From NCBI GenBank assembly GCA_948467395.1, contig CAOKDX010000007.1, forward strand, positions 89,190-153,189: 64,000 bases of DNA, given 5' to 3'. The notes below the pieces were generated by a model that saw only the letters and a program-made list of their open reading frames with translations, had not been told where the DNA came from and did no database searches. Origin of the DNA: an uncultured Clostridia bacterium (GTDB lineage Bacteria; Bacillota; Clostridia; Lachnospirales; Lachnospiraceae). This document shows, piece after piece, positions 1 to 8,853 of the stretch. A program made the position numbers and the translations under genes. Each line of letters starts with the position of its first letter. Positions within the stretch are counted from its first letter, which is position 1.

Positions 1-1457
1 ACCTCTTCCGCCAGATCTGCCAGCCGCAGTACATCCTGACGCCAGGTAGGAATATAAACGTTCTTGTTTGCCTTATTGGAAATCAGTCCGGCCATATTCC
101 AATATTCACACATCTGGTCTTCTGATACCTCGATGCCAAGGAGATCGTTGATCTTTTTAACATCATAGGTCACATAAGACGGTTCCCTCTTCTGGGGATA
201 TACATCGACACGGCCGCCCACCACTTCTCCCGCGCCAAGCTCCTCGATCAGCTGGCAGGCCCGGTCCATGGCTTCCAAAGTAGTGTTCGGATCCAGTCCT
301 TTTTCAAACTTTGCCTGTGCATCGGTTCTCATTCCAAGCTTCTTACCAGACAGACGGATATTGGTGCCGTCAAAGCAGGCAGCCTCAAAAAGCATTGTCT
401 TTACCTCATCGGTGATCTTGGAATTCTCTCCGCCCATAATACCGGCAATCCCGACAGATTTCTCACCATCGCAGATCATCAGCACAGAGGGGTCCAGCAC
501 TCGCTCCTGACCATCCAGTGTCTGGAAAACCTCTCCCTCCTCTGCCCTTTTCACTACAATTTTTCTGCCGGCAATGGTATCAAGATCATACGCATGCATT
601 GGCTGTGCATACTCCTGCATCACATAATTCGTAATATCCACAATATTGTTGATTGGACGGATTCCACTGGCTGCCAGACGTCTCTGCATCCACTCCGGCG
701 ACGGGGCCAGTTTAATATTTTTCACTACCCGGGCCACATACCGCGAACACAGCTCCGGAGCCTGGATCTCTACGGAGATATAGTCCTCGGTCCTCTCATT
801 ATTTCCCACCTCAGTAATCATCGGCGGCGCAAAGGGCTTCCGGAATGTGGCGGCAGCCTCTCTGGCTATGCCAATCACGCCAAAGCAGTCCACCCGGTTC
901 GATGTTACCTCATACTCAAAATTAGCATCCCGCAGTCCAAGCAGCGCAATGGCATCGCTGCCTATGGGAGCATCCCTGTATTCCGGATTATCGCTGAGAA
1001 TATAAATACCGTCCTCTGCCGCATCCGGATAGAAATCCGTAGTGGAACCCAGCTCTTCAATGGAACACATCATACCATTGCTCTCTACTCCTCTGAGTTT
1101 TCCCTTTTTGATCTTTAGTCCGCCCTCTACTCTTTTGCCGTCATGGCCGCCTGCCACCCGGCCACCGTCCAGCACCACAGGCACCTTCTGTCCTTCCTTT
1201 ACATTCTGTGCCCCGGTGACGATCTGGGTTGTAGTCCCCTCCTCATCTATGGCAACCTGGCATACAACCAGTTTATCCGCATCCGGATGTTTCTCTATAC
1301 TCTCAATCCTGCCCACAATGATCTTATCCAGGTCGGCATCCAATTTTTCATATCCTTCCACCTTTGTTCCAGACATCGTCATCGCGTCCATATATTCCTG
1401 CTCTGTACACGTAAGCTCCGGTACATAGGCTTTGATCCATGATAATGGTGTATTCAT
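1..1457 (-). CDS. pheT: Phenylalanyl-tRNA synthetase beta subunit, 3' part outside window
   Basis: About 485 N-terminal residues are present; the gene runs off the left edge. The product is the beta chain of the alpha2-beta2 cytosolic enzyme that charges tRNA-Phe. The start ATG at 1455-1457 opens with MNTPLSWIKAYVPEL, typical of PheT, followed by the EMAP/tRNA-binding domain (about residues 40-150, with IVGRIESIEKHPDADKL), the B3/B4 editing region (RVDCFGVIGIAREAAATF) and the beginning of B5. It lies 18 bases after the pheS stop on the same strand, so it is co-transcribed under the T-box upstream of pheS. The identification is firm. Confidence 0.97.
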   Translation of the reverse strand, partial: MNTPLSWIKAYVPELTCTEQEYMDAMTMSGTKVEGYEKLDADLDKIIVGRIESIEKHPDADKLVVCQVAIDEEGTTTQIVTGAQNVKEGQKVPVVLDGGRVAGGHDGKRVEGGLKIKKGKLRGVESNGMMCSIEELGSTTDFYPDAAEDGIYILSDNPEYRDAPIGSDAIALLGLRDANFEYEVTSNRVDCFGVIGIAREAAATFRKPFAPPMITEVGNNERTEDYISVEIQAPELCSRYVARVVKNIKLAPSPEWMQRRLAASGIRPINNIVDITNYVMQEYAQPMHAYDLDTIAGRKIVVKRAEEGEVFQTLDGQERVLDPSVLMICDGEKSVGIAGIMGGENSKITDEVKTMLFEAACFDGTNIRLSGKKLGMRTDAQAKFEKGLDPNTTLEAMDRACQLIEELGAGEVVGGRVDVYPQKREPSYVTYDVKKINDLLGIEVSEDQMCEYWNMAGLISNKANKNVYIPTWRQDVLRLADLAEE

Positions 1458-1475
1458 ATCCCGTTATCCCCTTTC

Positions 1476-2495
1476 CTAAAACTGTGAAAGAAAACGCGTA
1501 TCGTTTTCATAGAGAAGTCTCATATCATCTATCTCATATTTCAACAGGGCGATCCGCTCCAGCCCGACGCCGAAAGCGAAGCCTGTATATTTCTCCGGAT
1601 CAATATCCCGCATCTCCAAAACATGCGGGTGAACCATGCCGCAGCCAAGAATTTCGATCCAGCCCTCGCCTTTGCAGAAACGGCAGCCTCTGCCACCGCA
1701 TTTAAAACAGCTCACATCCATCTCGGCACTCGGCTCGGTAAACGGAAAATGATGGGGACGGAACTTTACTTTCGTCTCCTCGCCAAACAGCTGCTTTGCA
1801 AACTGCTCCAGTGTTCCTTTTAGATCGGCAAAGGTAATGTGCCTGTCGATCACCAGTCCCTCCACCTGATGGAAAGAAGGGGAATGGGTGGCATCCACAT
1901 CATCGCTGCGGAACACGCGCCCCGGACTGATCATACGGATGGGCAGCTTCCCTTTCTCCATCTCGTGCACCTGTACCGATGAAGTCTGGGTGCGCAGCAG
2001 GATCTGGTCATTGATATAAAAGGTATCCTGTTCATCCTTTGCGGGGTGATCCGCCGGAATATTCAGGGCTTCGAAATTATAATAATCATATTCAATCTCC
2101 GGTCCCTCCACCACTTCATATCCCATTCCGATAAAGATTTTCTCTACTTCATCCAGCGCCAGCGTATTGGGATGTCTGTGCCCGAACTCCTTTTTACTCC
2201 CCGGCAGTGTCACATCTATGACTTCCTGTCTCATTTTCTCTTCCCGGAGCTTCTTTTCAAAAGCGGTCTTCTTCTCCTCCAGCCTTGCCTCGATCTTTGT
2301 CCTGGCCTCATTCACCAGCTGTCCCACCTTGGGACGGTCCTCCGGCGCCACGTCCTTCATAGACTTCAGAACACTGGTGAGTTCACCCTTCTTGCCCAGA
2401 AAGGCCACCCGGATCTCATTTAATTTCTCCAGTTCCCCGGATTCTTCGATCTGATGCAAGGCATTGTCCAAAATACCCGATAATTTTTCCTTCAT
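1476..2495 (-). CDS. pheS: Phenylalanyl-tRNA synthetase alpha subunit
   Basis: 339 residues, the usual length for bacterial PheS. It forms the catalytic chain of the class II enzyme that attaches phenylalanine to tRNA-Phe in the cytoplasm. An N-terminal coiled-coil arm (residues 1-85) is followed by the catalytic core, with motif 2 around FRSDDVDATHSPSFHQVEG and motif 3 at GFAFGVGLERIALLKY near the C-terminus. The open frame extends further upstream through the leader RNA, but ATG 2495 has a clear ribosome site (AAGGAAGG) and gives the canonical MKEKL start. It is first gene of the pheST operon. Confidence 0.97.
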   Translation of the reverse strand: MKEKLSGILDNALHQIEESGELEKLNEIRVAFLGKKGELTSVLKSMKDVAPEDRPKVGQLVNEARTKIEARLEEKKTAFEKKLREEKMRQEVIDVTLPGSKKEFGHRHPNTLALDEVEKIFIGMGYEVVEGPEIEYDYYNFEALNIPADHPAKDEQDTFYINDQILLRTQTSSVQVHEMEKGKLPIRMISPGRVFRSDDVDATHSPSFHQVEGLVIDRHITFADLKGTLEQFAKQLFGEETKVKFRPHHFPFTEPSAEMDVSCFKCGGRGCRFCKGEGWIEILGCGMVHPHVLEMRDIDPEKYTGFAFGVGLERIALLKYEIDDMRLLYENDTRFLSQF

Positions 2496-2519
2496 GGTCT
2501 CTATCCTTCCTTTCCATAA

Positions 2520-2806
2520 TAAAAATCCCCTGCAGGAAATCCTGCAAGGGACGAAAATTCCGCGGTACCACCCCGATTCCTGCCAGCCGGACTGACAGAC
2601 TCTCATATGCGCGTAACGAGCGCGAAACGATGCTCCCTAGTTGACAAACCCGTATCAAAACTTCGTCTTTCAGGAACACAACTCCGGTGGGAAATTCAAC
2701 CATAACCTGGACCTGACAGGACTTTCAGCCGGCGATCCCGTCTCTCTGATGGAAAATCATGATCTGTGGGCAGTCTGCCCGCACCTTCTTCGTCTTTAGT
2801 GCTTTA
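2520..2806 (-). promoter_or_regulatory. T-box riboswitch (tRNA-Phe) upstream of pheST
   Basis: The minus strand contains the conserved T-box core GGGTGGTACCGCGG at 2560-2573, directly followed by a GC-rich terminator hairpin ending in a T-run (2521-2552). Upstream are an AGAGAGA element (about 2740) and a CTGAAAG stretch resembling the distal loop of stem I. Known T-boxes bind uncharged tRNA through a specifier codon and switch from terminator to antiterminator. A TTC at 2691-2693 is a plausible Phe specifier; that assignment is inference. The location before pheS fits the specificity. Confidence 0.93.
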
Positions 2807-2807
2807 T

Positions 2808-2837
2808 ACTGTAACACAGACCTCCTCCCGGTGTCAA
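2808..2837 (-). promoter_or_regulatory. Sigma-A type promoter of pheST
   Basis: Minus-strand TTGACA (2832-2837), an 18-base spacer and TACAGT (2808-2813) lie just upstream of the T-box leader and only a few bases past the stop of the anti-sigma gene. Assigned by motif only. Confidence 0.6.
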
Positions 2838-2853
2838 GAGGGAATTCAAAATT

Positions 2854-4323
2854 TCAATTTAGCTTCACATACTTCTGCTTCATCATATAATCAAGGCTAA
2901 GGAACATTTTATCTGTCATATCACCATCCACCATATAGGCGAAATGAAAAATTCTCTCCTCACCAGCCTTCATTTTCTTCAGCCGGAAGCTGTCCCCCTT
3001 CTCTGCTTCTCTAAAGCAGCAGGGCATAAAATCCATCAGGGAATCGTTGATGCGCTGCGGACGGCTGTACTGATGATACAATTCTGTGTCATAATAATTC
3101 CCGCCTTCCTTCTCAAAGAATGTAATACCCGGCAGCCCAAAAAGCTCCTGATCCTTTTTCGCTCTCACCTTCATCGTAATATATACCATCTTCGGCTGTA
3201 TCTTCTCCCGTCCAGTGACGAAACATTCCGGTGTGGATACGCCATCGCCCCATGCGATGGATTCCCGGATATAAGATTTCAAATTTCCCTTTTCATCCCA
3301 CAAAATGCTTCCTGACGGAATCTGGGTATCATCCAGCTTGTTTTTATCCTTATCTTTTATTTGGGAAGAGACCTCCACATCCTTCACCTCATACACAAAC
3401 GCCTCGTCCTCCAGTTCCTGCCCGATGGGCTTAATGGAATCTGTAACCAGTCTCTTTTGAGGTTCCGGCATGGGGACGGCGGCCCCCTTTTGATACAGAC
3501 TCAGATACGTGTAACGGGATGCCTTTTCCTCACCGCATTCCGACACTTTCGTTTTCTCTGCCAGGGCAGTGAGTCTTTCCCGTCCCAACCCCTGCATTCC
3601 ACAGTACTCGATAATATACCCGTATTCTTCATAGAAAACATAGATCTGGATGGTATAATCCGTATCCTTTTCCGAGCGGTATCGAGATCCCTTTATCCCT
3701 CCGGACTGACAGATCAATGCCCTGTGTCCGTTTACTGTGATCTCCTCCTTCTGATTCTGGTCATATAGCTTTAGGACGGCATTTTCCTTCTGATCTACAT
3801 AGATCACCTCATAATAAAAATCCTTTCCTGCCTCAAACCCATCCTTATGGCAATATGAATAAACCCCATCCGTACCTATTTCCGGCTGTTCTTCATGGGA
3901 AACCATTCTGCCGTCTTCATTCTGTTCATAATAGATTTCATCCCCGGCCTGTACATACTCCTTCCCAAAGTGGGATTTCACCTGAATATATTTCATTTTT
4001 TCCTCTAAACCATTTTTATCCCGGACCGAACCCGGCTCCGCCGCATCCGTCTTGTCCAGACTGATTTGTGCCTGATACTTTTCCCCGCTGATCTTAACTG
4101 TAAAATACTGGGAAAGCTTTTTTGCTGCAAATACACCGGAGGGAATGATCAGTGCCAGCCCAAGGCAGGCAGCCAGGCCGGTTTTCCACCTCATACGCAA
4201 ATGTCCGGCTTTCTCTCCTTTTTCTCCCGCTGTAACGGACTGCTGAATTTCCCTGCCGATGCGTTCTTTTGCTTTTTCCGGCATCCGGAGCCGGGAATAC
4301 GATTCTTTTATCTTCTCTTCCAT
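2854..4323 (-). CDS. Membrane anti-sigma factor, DUF4179-like
   Basis: 489 residues. A short hydrophilic N-terminal part (1-45) precedes one membrane segment (about 48-66, GLAACLGLALIIPSGVFAA), and a large C-terminal region should be outside the cell. This layout and the position right after an ECF sigma gene fit anti-sigma factors of the DUF4179/RsiV type, which hold the sigma factor inactive at the membrane until an envelope signal arrives. A longer frame begins at a TTG, but ATG 4323 has GGAGG at correct spacing and starts MEEKIKESYSRL. The signal sensed is not evident. Confidence 0.75.
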   Translation of the reverse strand: MEEKIKESYSRLRMPEKAKERIGREIQQSVTAGEKGEKAGHLRMRWKTGLAACLGLALIIPSGVFAAKKLSQYFTVKISGEKYQAQISLDKTDAAEPGSVRDKNGLEEKMKYIQVKSHFGKEYVQAGDEIYYEQNEDGRMVSHEEQPEIGTDGVYSYCHKDGFEAGKDFYYEVIYVDQKENAVLKLYDQNQKEEITVNGHRALICQSGGIKGSRYRSEKDTDYTIQIYVFYEEYGYIIEYCGMQGLGRERLTALAEKTKVSECGEEKASRYTYLSLYQKGAAVPMPEPQKRLVTDSIKPIGQELEDEAFVYEVKDVEVSSQIKDKDKNKLDDTQIPSGSILWDEKGNLKSYIRESIAWGDGVSTPECFVTGREKIQPKMVYITMKVRAKKDQELFGLPGITFFEKEGGNYYDTELYHQYSRPQRINDSLMDFMPCCFREAEKGDSFRLKKMKAGEERIFHFAYMVDGDMTDKMFLSLDYMMKQKYVKLN

Positions 4324-4379
4324 AATATTACCTCCATTTCGAAGCGCCCTACACAAAAACTGCCTTCGTATCAATTTTT

Positions 4380-4838
4380 TTACAATAGCTCCTGCTTCAA
4401 TATCTTTCTCGCCTTCTGCAGATAGGTCCGTATTGTAGAATCCGGTTTATGGAGCAGTCTGGCAATTTCCCTGCTGTCATAGCCCTCATAATAATATAAA
4501 TAGACGGCTGTCTTATATTTCTCCGGAAGGCTCATGACCAGTTCCATCATATCATCGGCCTCTGCCATCTCTTCACCGGCCGCCTCTTCATACTCATCCA
4601 GACTCCTTTTTTTCCGCCACCATTGTTTCAACAGGTCTTTACAATGATTGGATGCCGTAACAATCAGCCATGCCTTCAGATGATCGGGATTTTCAAACTC
4701 TTTATGGCTGTAAAAATACTTTAAGAAGGTTTCCTGTACCGCATCCTCCGCATCCATCTGATTTTTCATGAAAGAAAAACAAAGCCGGAAAATATCATCA
4801 ACGTACCTTTCATACACCTTTGTAAATTCCTGTTCCAA
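4380..4838 (-). CDS. RNA polymerase ECF sigma factor
   Basis: 152 residues, typical for ECF sigma factors. Region 2 is seen at residues 5-70 (VDDIFRLCFSFM and DAEDAVQETFLKYF) and region 4 at 95-150 (LPEKYKTAVYLYYYEGYDSREIARLLHKP as a helix-turn-helix). It should recruit RNA polymerase to its own regulon. The start is a TTG at 4836-4838 preceded by a run of eight G that includes the ribosome site. The anti-sigma gene follows after 56 bases, so the two form an operon. The alternative start codon and unusual G-run may limit translation (inference). Confidence 0.93.
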   Translation of the reverse strand: MEQEFTKVYERYVDDIFRLCFSFMKNQMDAEDAVQETFLKYFYSHKEFENPDHLKAWLIVTASNHCKDLLKQWWRKKRSLDEYEEAAGEEMAEADDMMELVMSLPEKYKTAVYLYYYEGYDSREIARLLHKPDSTIRTYLQKARKILKQELL

Positions 4839-4897
4839 TGTTTCCCCCCCCTTTCACTATAGATACGATTGAGACAGTGAATATGTCGAAGTAAATT

Positions 4898-4937
4898 CAA
4901 AAAAATCTGCAGGATGCTGCCATCTGCAGATTTTCAA
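4898..4937 (-). terminator. Rho-independent terminator after azlCD
   Basis: On the minus strand AATCTGCAG and CTGCAGATT form a 9 bp stem followed by a run of T. It sits between the azlD stop and the upstream region of the sigma gene, separating the two units. Confidence 0.8.
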
Positions 4938-4959
4938 AGAAAAAAGATTCCTATGTCTC

Positions 4960-5274
4960 TCAGCCAAACCAGAACAGTTCCACCGCATACACCGTCCCAC
5001 AGGCAGCCACTGCCACCGTAGTGAGGCCCTTTCCCCACAAAGCGAAGATGACAGCCACCACAATCCCCGCCAGCGCCGACACAAAATGATCCGTGGCATA
5101 CAGGGCGGCGGGCAGCGTCATGGCGGTAAGCACCGCATAGGGAATATAGTAGAGAAAGGAACGGATAAACCGGTTTTCAATCTTCTCCCGGACCAGTGAA
5201 AAGGGTATCGTACGGATCAGATAAGTGGAACCCGCCATAATCAGTAGATAGAGAAAAAATATATGTAATTCCAT
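4960..5274 (-). CDS. azlD: AzlD-type branched-chain amino acid exporter subunit
   Basis: 104 residues with about four hydrophobic segments, the size and pattern of the small AzlD subunit, for example YLIRTIPFSLVREKIENRF near residue 18. AzlC/AzlD pairs export branched-chain amino acids and analogues such as azaleucine. Its ATG overlaps the azlC stop by one base (TAATG), a sign of translational coupling. A terminator follows immediately. Confidence 0.9.
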   Translation of the reverse strand: MELHIFFLYLLIMAGSTYLIRTIPFSLVREKIENRFIRSFLYYIPYAVLTAMTLPAALYATDHFVSALAGIVVAVIFALWGKGLTTVAVAACGTVYAVELFWFG

Positions 5275-5993
5275 TATTCCGCCTCCTTATCTGCGTCAAC
5301 CGGGAACAGCACCGCCCCTGCCGCCGCTGCCACAACAGCACAGATACTGATGGCAAGTCCCGGTGAAACCCGTGAGAGAACCGGTACATAATAAAACAGA
5401 CAGCTGGCTGCAAAGGCGGCCAGCACAACAATGACCACTTCCCTTTTCCTCTTCATCTCCGGCACAACGATGGCTGCAAACATGCCATAAATAGCGAGAC
5501 TCAGAGCACTCATCAGCCGCACCGGCAGAATATTGCCCAGCAGTGCGCCAATCAGTGTCCCCGCCGACCATCCGAGATAGGGAATCGTACTCAGCCCGGC
5601 AAAAAAAGACCGGCGCACATTATCCTCTGTCACCGCCACGGCAAAGATCTCGTCCGTCATAAAGAAGCCCAGCAGCCAGCGGTATATCCCCCGGAACTGC
5701 CTGTCTGCCTTTTGTGACAGGGATATGGACATAAAGGAATATCTGACATTGATGGTAAGCTGTGAGAGAAGCATCTCGATGTAATGCCCCGGATACAGCA
5801 TTACGCCGATTCCGGCAAACTGGCCTGCGGAAGTCACTGTGGTCATGGATATCACAAGGGCCTGCCACCAGGTGAACCCATAGGAAACTGCCATGATTCC
5901 AAATGTAAACGAAACTGACAGATATCCAAGCCCAATGGGAATTCCGGCATGGAGCCCCCTGACAAACTCCTGTCCTGTATTTCTTTTTTTCAT
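5274..5993 (-). CDS. azlC: AzlC-type branched-chain amino acid exporter subunit
   Basis: 239 residues, multi-span membrane protein of the AzlC family, with GIPIGLGYLSVSFTFGIMA near the N-terminus and FFMTDEIFAVAV in the middle, both typical. It pairs with AzlD to form an exporter of branched-chain amino acids. The frame extends upstream, but ATG 5993 with GGAGG nine bases before it gives the family N-terminus. Divergent from the yihY-like gene. No Lrp/AzlB-type regulator is adjacent. Confidence 0.92.
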   Translation of the reverse strand: MKKRNTGQEFVRGLHAGIPIGLGYLSVSFTFGIMAVSYGFTWWQALVISMTTVTSAGQFAGIGVMLYPGHYIEMLLSQLTINVRYSFMSISLSQKADRQFRGIYRWLLGFFMTDEIFAVAVTEDNVRRSFFAGLSTIPYLGWSAGTLIGALLGNILPVRLMSALSLAIYGMFAAIVVPEMKRKREVVIVVLAAFAASCLFYYVPVLSRVSPGLAISICAVVAAAAGAVLFPVDADKEAE

Positions 5994-6086
5994 ATATGTA
6001 AATTCCTCCGGAAACAATATCGATCGAGTTAAAACTGCCCAATGACGCCAATATGAGTGTAGCACAAGATGATTTACATAACAAGA

Positions 6087-6115
6087 TTGATTTTTTGGAT
6101 TATATTTCATATACT
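6087..6115 (+). promoter_or_regulatory. Promoter of the YihY-family gene
   Basis: TTGATT (6087-6092), 17-base spacer, TATACT (6110-6115) in the divergent gap between azlC and the YihY-family gene. Assigned by motif only. Confidence 0.5.
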
Positions 6116-6166
6116 TAATAATATGATGCCAAGATCAATAGATTATAATTATGTCGGGAGGTTTCC

Positions 6167-7042
6167 ATGAACAATATCTTTTTCTGGTTCAGCCGAAAAT
6201 TCAATGAACACCGGGTATCCGTCCATGCTGCCCATGTTGCTTTTTTTATACTGGTATCTATTTTTCCATTCCTTATGTTTCTGATCTCCCTGCTTCAGTA
6301 CACTCCCCTGAGGGAGGATGTCATCTCCTCTGTCGTAAAGGATGTAGTGCCGGGATATCTCAGCACCATGGTAAACTCATGGCTTCTGGAGACCTACCGT
6401 GCGTCTAACAGCACCATCCTGTCCGTCACTGTCATCGCAGCGCTGTGGACCGGATCCAAAGGGCTCTGGGGGATCGTCTATGAGATGGATCAGATCTATG
6501 AAGTCAGGAAGAAGAGAAATCTCCTGATCTGCCGCCTGCAGTCTATATTCTATACTGTCGTTTTCACACTGATGATCATAATCAGCCTGATTCTCCTGGT
6601 CTATGGCAACCAGATCGTACAGCTGATCAATACCTACTTCCCCTTCTTCCGGGAGATCAACCTGATCGTCTTTCTGCTGCGCTCCTGTGGGTCATTTCTC
6701 GCATTCGTCATCTATTTCCTGTTCTTGTACCGCTTTGTGCCCAAGCACAAAACTACCTTCCGGAATGAGCTTCCCGGAGCCGGCCTTGCCGCCTTCCTGT
6801 GGATCGTCTTCTCTTATCTGTACTCGCTCTATATCGATTCCTTTCACAGCTTCTCCTCCGCCTACGGAAGCCTTACTTCCATTGTCCTCCTTATGCTGTG
6901 GCTCTATTTCTGCATCCTGTTTATCTTTGTGGGGGCTATGCTGAACCAGTATCTGAAAGAGCATAAGGGCCGGCTGAATCTTCTCTCCTCTATCCGAGAG
7001 CTCCCTGGGACTGTACGGCTGTTCCTGGAAAATAGAAAGTAA
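6167..7042 (+). CDS. YihY/BrkB-family inner membrane protein
   Basis: 291 residues with six predicted membrane helices and family landmarks: HAAHVAFFILVSIFPFLMFL near the start, ALWTGSKGLWGIVYEMDQIY in the middle and SAYGSLTSIVLLMLWLYF near the end. The family was once called ribonuclease BN, but that activity belongs to another protein; the true role is unknown. ATG 6167 has GGGAGG seven bases upstream. The last 53 bases overlap the 3' end of the convergent SpoIID-like gene. Confidence 0.93.
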   Translation: MNNIFFWFSRKFNEHRVSVHAAHVAFFILVSIFPFLMFLISLLQYTPLREDVISSVVKDVVPGYLSTMVNSWLLETYRASNSTILSVTVIAALWTGSKGLWGIVYEMDQIYEVRKKRNLLICRLQSIFYTVVFTLMIIISLILLVYGNQIVQLINTYFPFFREINLIVFLLRSCGSFLAFVIYFLFLYRFVPKHKTTFRNELPGAGLAAFLWIVFSYLYSLYIDSFHSFSSAYGSLTSIVLLMLWLYFCILFIFVGAMLNQYLKEHKGRLNLLSSIRELPGTVRLFLENRK

Positions 7043-8765
7043 GGATATCCGCATATGTTTTGTTCTGTTTCGCCATAATATTGGCACCGTTCTGGCTCAT
7101 TCCCACACCATGTCCGTACCCTCCCCCGCGGAAGATAAAAGAATCCCCCTTTTTTTCGATATAGAAAAAACCGCTGGGAAGAATGCTGAGACCGCTGACT
7201 ATCTTTTTATCCTGCCGGGTAAACTTTGTGTCGTCGCCGATCAGCAGGGCACGGACATTATATTCCGTATAGACCTGCACTACTGCCTCCGTCCCCTGAA
7301 TTTCAATCATGGAAATAATCCCGCTCTTCCCCCGTTTCCTTACAATGATATCCTGTATCTTTCCCACCGAGCGCACCGGACGGCTGACAAAGCTCCCGTC
7401 ATCCGCCCGAACCTGGATCTGCGTAGGATTCACCTGATACCGCTTCTCCAGAGAGCGCTCCACAGACTTTTGCAGACTGGCGGAGGATATTGTTGTCTCC
7501 CACCGATACCAGCCGGATTCGCTGTCCACCGTCTGGGGCTTCTCCTTCATAAATGCCGCAAATTCTTCTTCGGAAGAAAGGTCCCGGGAGGACCGCCCTG
7601 CATCCAGAAGGCATGAGGGGAGATATTTTATATTTTTCTTCGTATACCACACATCTTTTGTCCCCGCCGAGCTTCCGCAGGATGTAGAATAAAAATAAGT
7701 AGACGCCACTTTTCCGTTATACGCCACCACCTGATCCTTTGTGGCATTCACCGCCGCTATGGCCTTCTCATCCTCTCTGAGATTATTGTATACCTGAAAC
7801 GACACACTGTCATCCACATGAGCGCCATATTCCGCCAGCCGGTGGCTCTGCATCTGACGGACCGCATAGCTTCTGGCGCACACAGCCTGTGCCTTCAGCG
7901 CCTCCGCGGCGTACTCTGTCGGCATTTCACTGGGCACCACACTGTACAGATACTCTTCCAGGGGCAGTTCATTGATCACCTGCAGCGCCCCGTCTGATCT
8001 GTAAATCTCGAGGCGTCCCCTGTATGCCGGCGTCCCCTGGCTTCTCTTCAGATTCTCCAGGATGAGCCGGCCGCCGTTATCCGGCGTAATAACCAATCTT
8101 TCCGTGACATTATCCGGTGTCAGTGTACTCTTCTCCCCCTTTCCATGGCGGCTTGTCCGGTCCCCCTGCGCAATGGTATACGCTGTATCGGATGAGACAA
8201 CCACCTTCTCCATATCGTAGGAGGACCCGCTGCTATTCTGCAGGATAACCCGGATATCCCGCAGACCCTCCGCCGGGATAACGGCTGCACAGAGCCTTTG
8301 CTGTACCGCCACAAACCGGACATTCCCGGCCCCGATCATAAGATCGGACGCCTTCCCCTGCGTTACCTTCCCCGCCTGATCCATTCTGTACACAACAAAA
8401 TTGCTGTCCAGTGCCACCTCTCCGTAGTCTGCCAGCTGAATACTCCCCTTTGTGATCTTCAAAATCTTACCCTTCACCTCTTCCGGCTTTTTCACAATCC
8501 GCACAACCTTATCCTCCCTGATATGCAGATCCGCCACTCCGGTGACCGACTGCCCCGTCACAGCAGAAGCCATTTCCAGGCTCTGTTCCCCACCGTTGTG
8601 CAGCACCCGGATGGATGTACCGCTGCTCTCTGTTACATAAGCGTTATGTAACGTGCTCTCCCTCTCTCTCTGTTTCGCCTCGCGCCATGACTGGAATATC
8701 CACATCCCCATAATACTGCCTGCGATAAGTATAAATATCAATATCACTCTGCCTGTCCGTCTCAA
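6990..8765 (-). CDS. SpoIID/LytB-domain cell wall protein
   Basis: About 591 residues: one N-terminal membrane anchor (residues 6-25), a variable region to about 250, then a SpoIID/LytB domain (LPLEEYLYSVVPSEMPTEY, AEALKAQAVCARSYA, FYSTSCGSSAG, GYGHGVGMSQNGA). Relatives are lytic transglycosylases acting on denuded glycan in sporulation or enhancers of amidase LytC. It is longer than typical SpoIID (about 340) and is not in a spoIIQ context, so it may be a wall-remodelling paralogue. Start chosen at TTG 8765 because AAAGGGGGA precedes it at good spacing; an upstream TTG at 8798 lacks such a site. Confidence 0.85.
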   Translation of the reverse strand: MRRTGRVILIFILIAGSIMGMWIFQSWREAKQRERESTLHNAYVTESSGTSIRVLHNGGEQSLEMASAVTGQSVTGVADLHIREDKVVRIVKKPEEVKGKILKITKGSIQLADYGEVALDSNFVVYRMDQAGKVTQGKASDLMIGAGNVRFVAVQQRLCAAVIPAEGLRDIRVILQNSSGSSYDMEKVVVSSDTAYTIAQGDRTSRHGKGEKSTLTPDNVTERLVITPDNGGRLILENLKRSQGTPAYRGRLEIYRSDGALQVINELPLEEYLYSVVPSEMPTEYAAEALKAQAVCARSYAVRQMQSHRLAEYGAHVDDSVSFQVYNNLREDEKAIAAVNATKDQVVAYNGKVASTYFYSTSCGSSAGTKDVWYTKKNIKYLPSCLLDAGRSSRDLSSEEEFAAFMKEKPQTVDSESGWYRWETTISSASLQKSVERSLEKRYQVNPTQIQVRADDGSFVSRPVRSVGKIQDIIVRKRGKSGIISMIEIQGTEAVVQVYTEYNVRALLIGDDTKFTRQDKKIVSGLSILPSGFFYIEKKGDSFIFRGGGYGHGVGMSQNGANIMAKQNKTYADILTFYFPGTAVQSQGALG

Positions 8766-8853
8766 AAAAAATCCCCCTTTGCACTTATATTTATGCAAAG
8801 AGAGAGAGAAAAATAACCTTTTTATTGTATTTTTTCAAATTGAGGCCCTTGGG

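Noticed and set aside
594-1118. Long plus-strand open frames across pheT
   Set aside because: They are antisense to a well-conserved pheT coding sequence and have no family resemblance or ribosome site.
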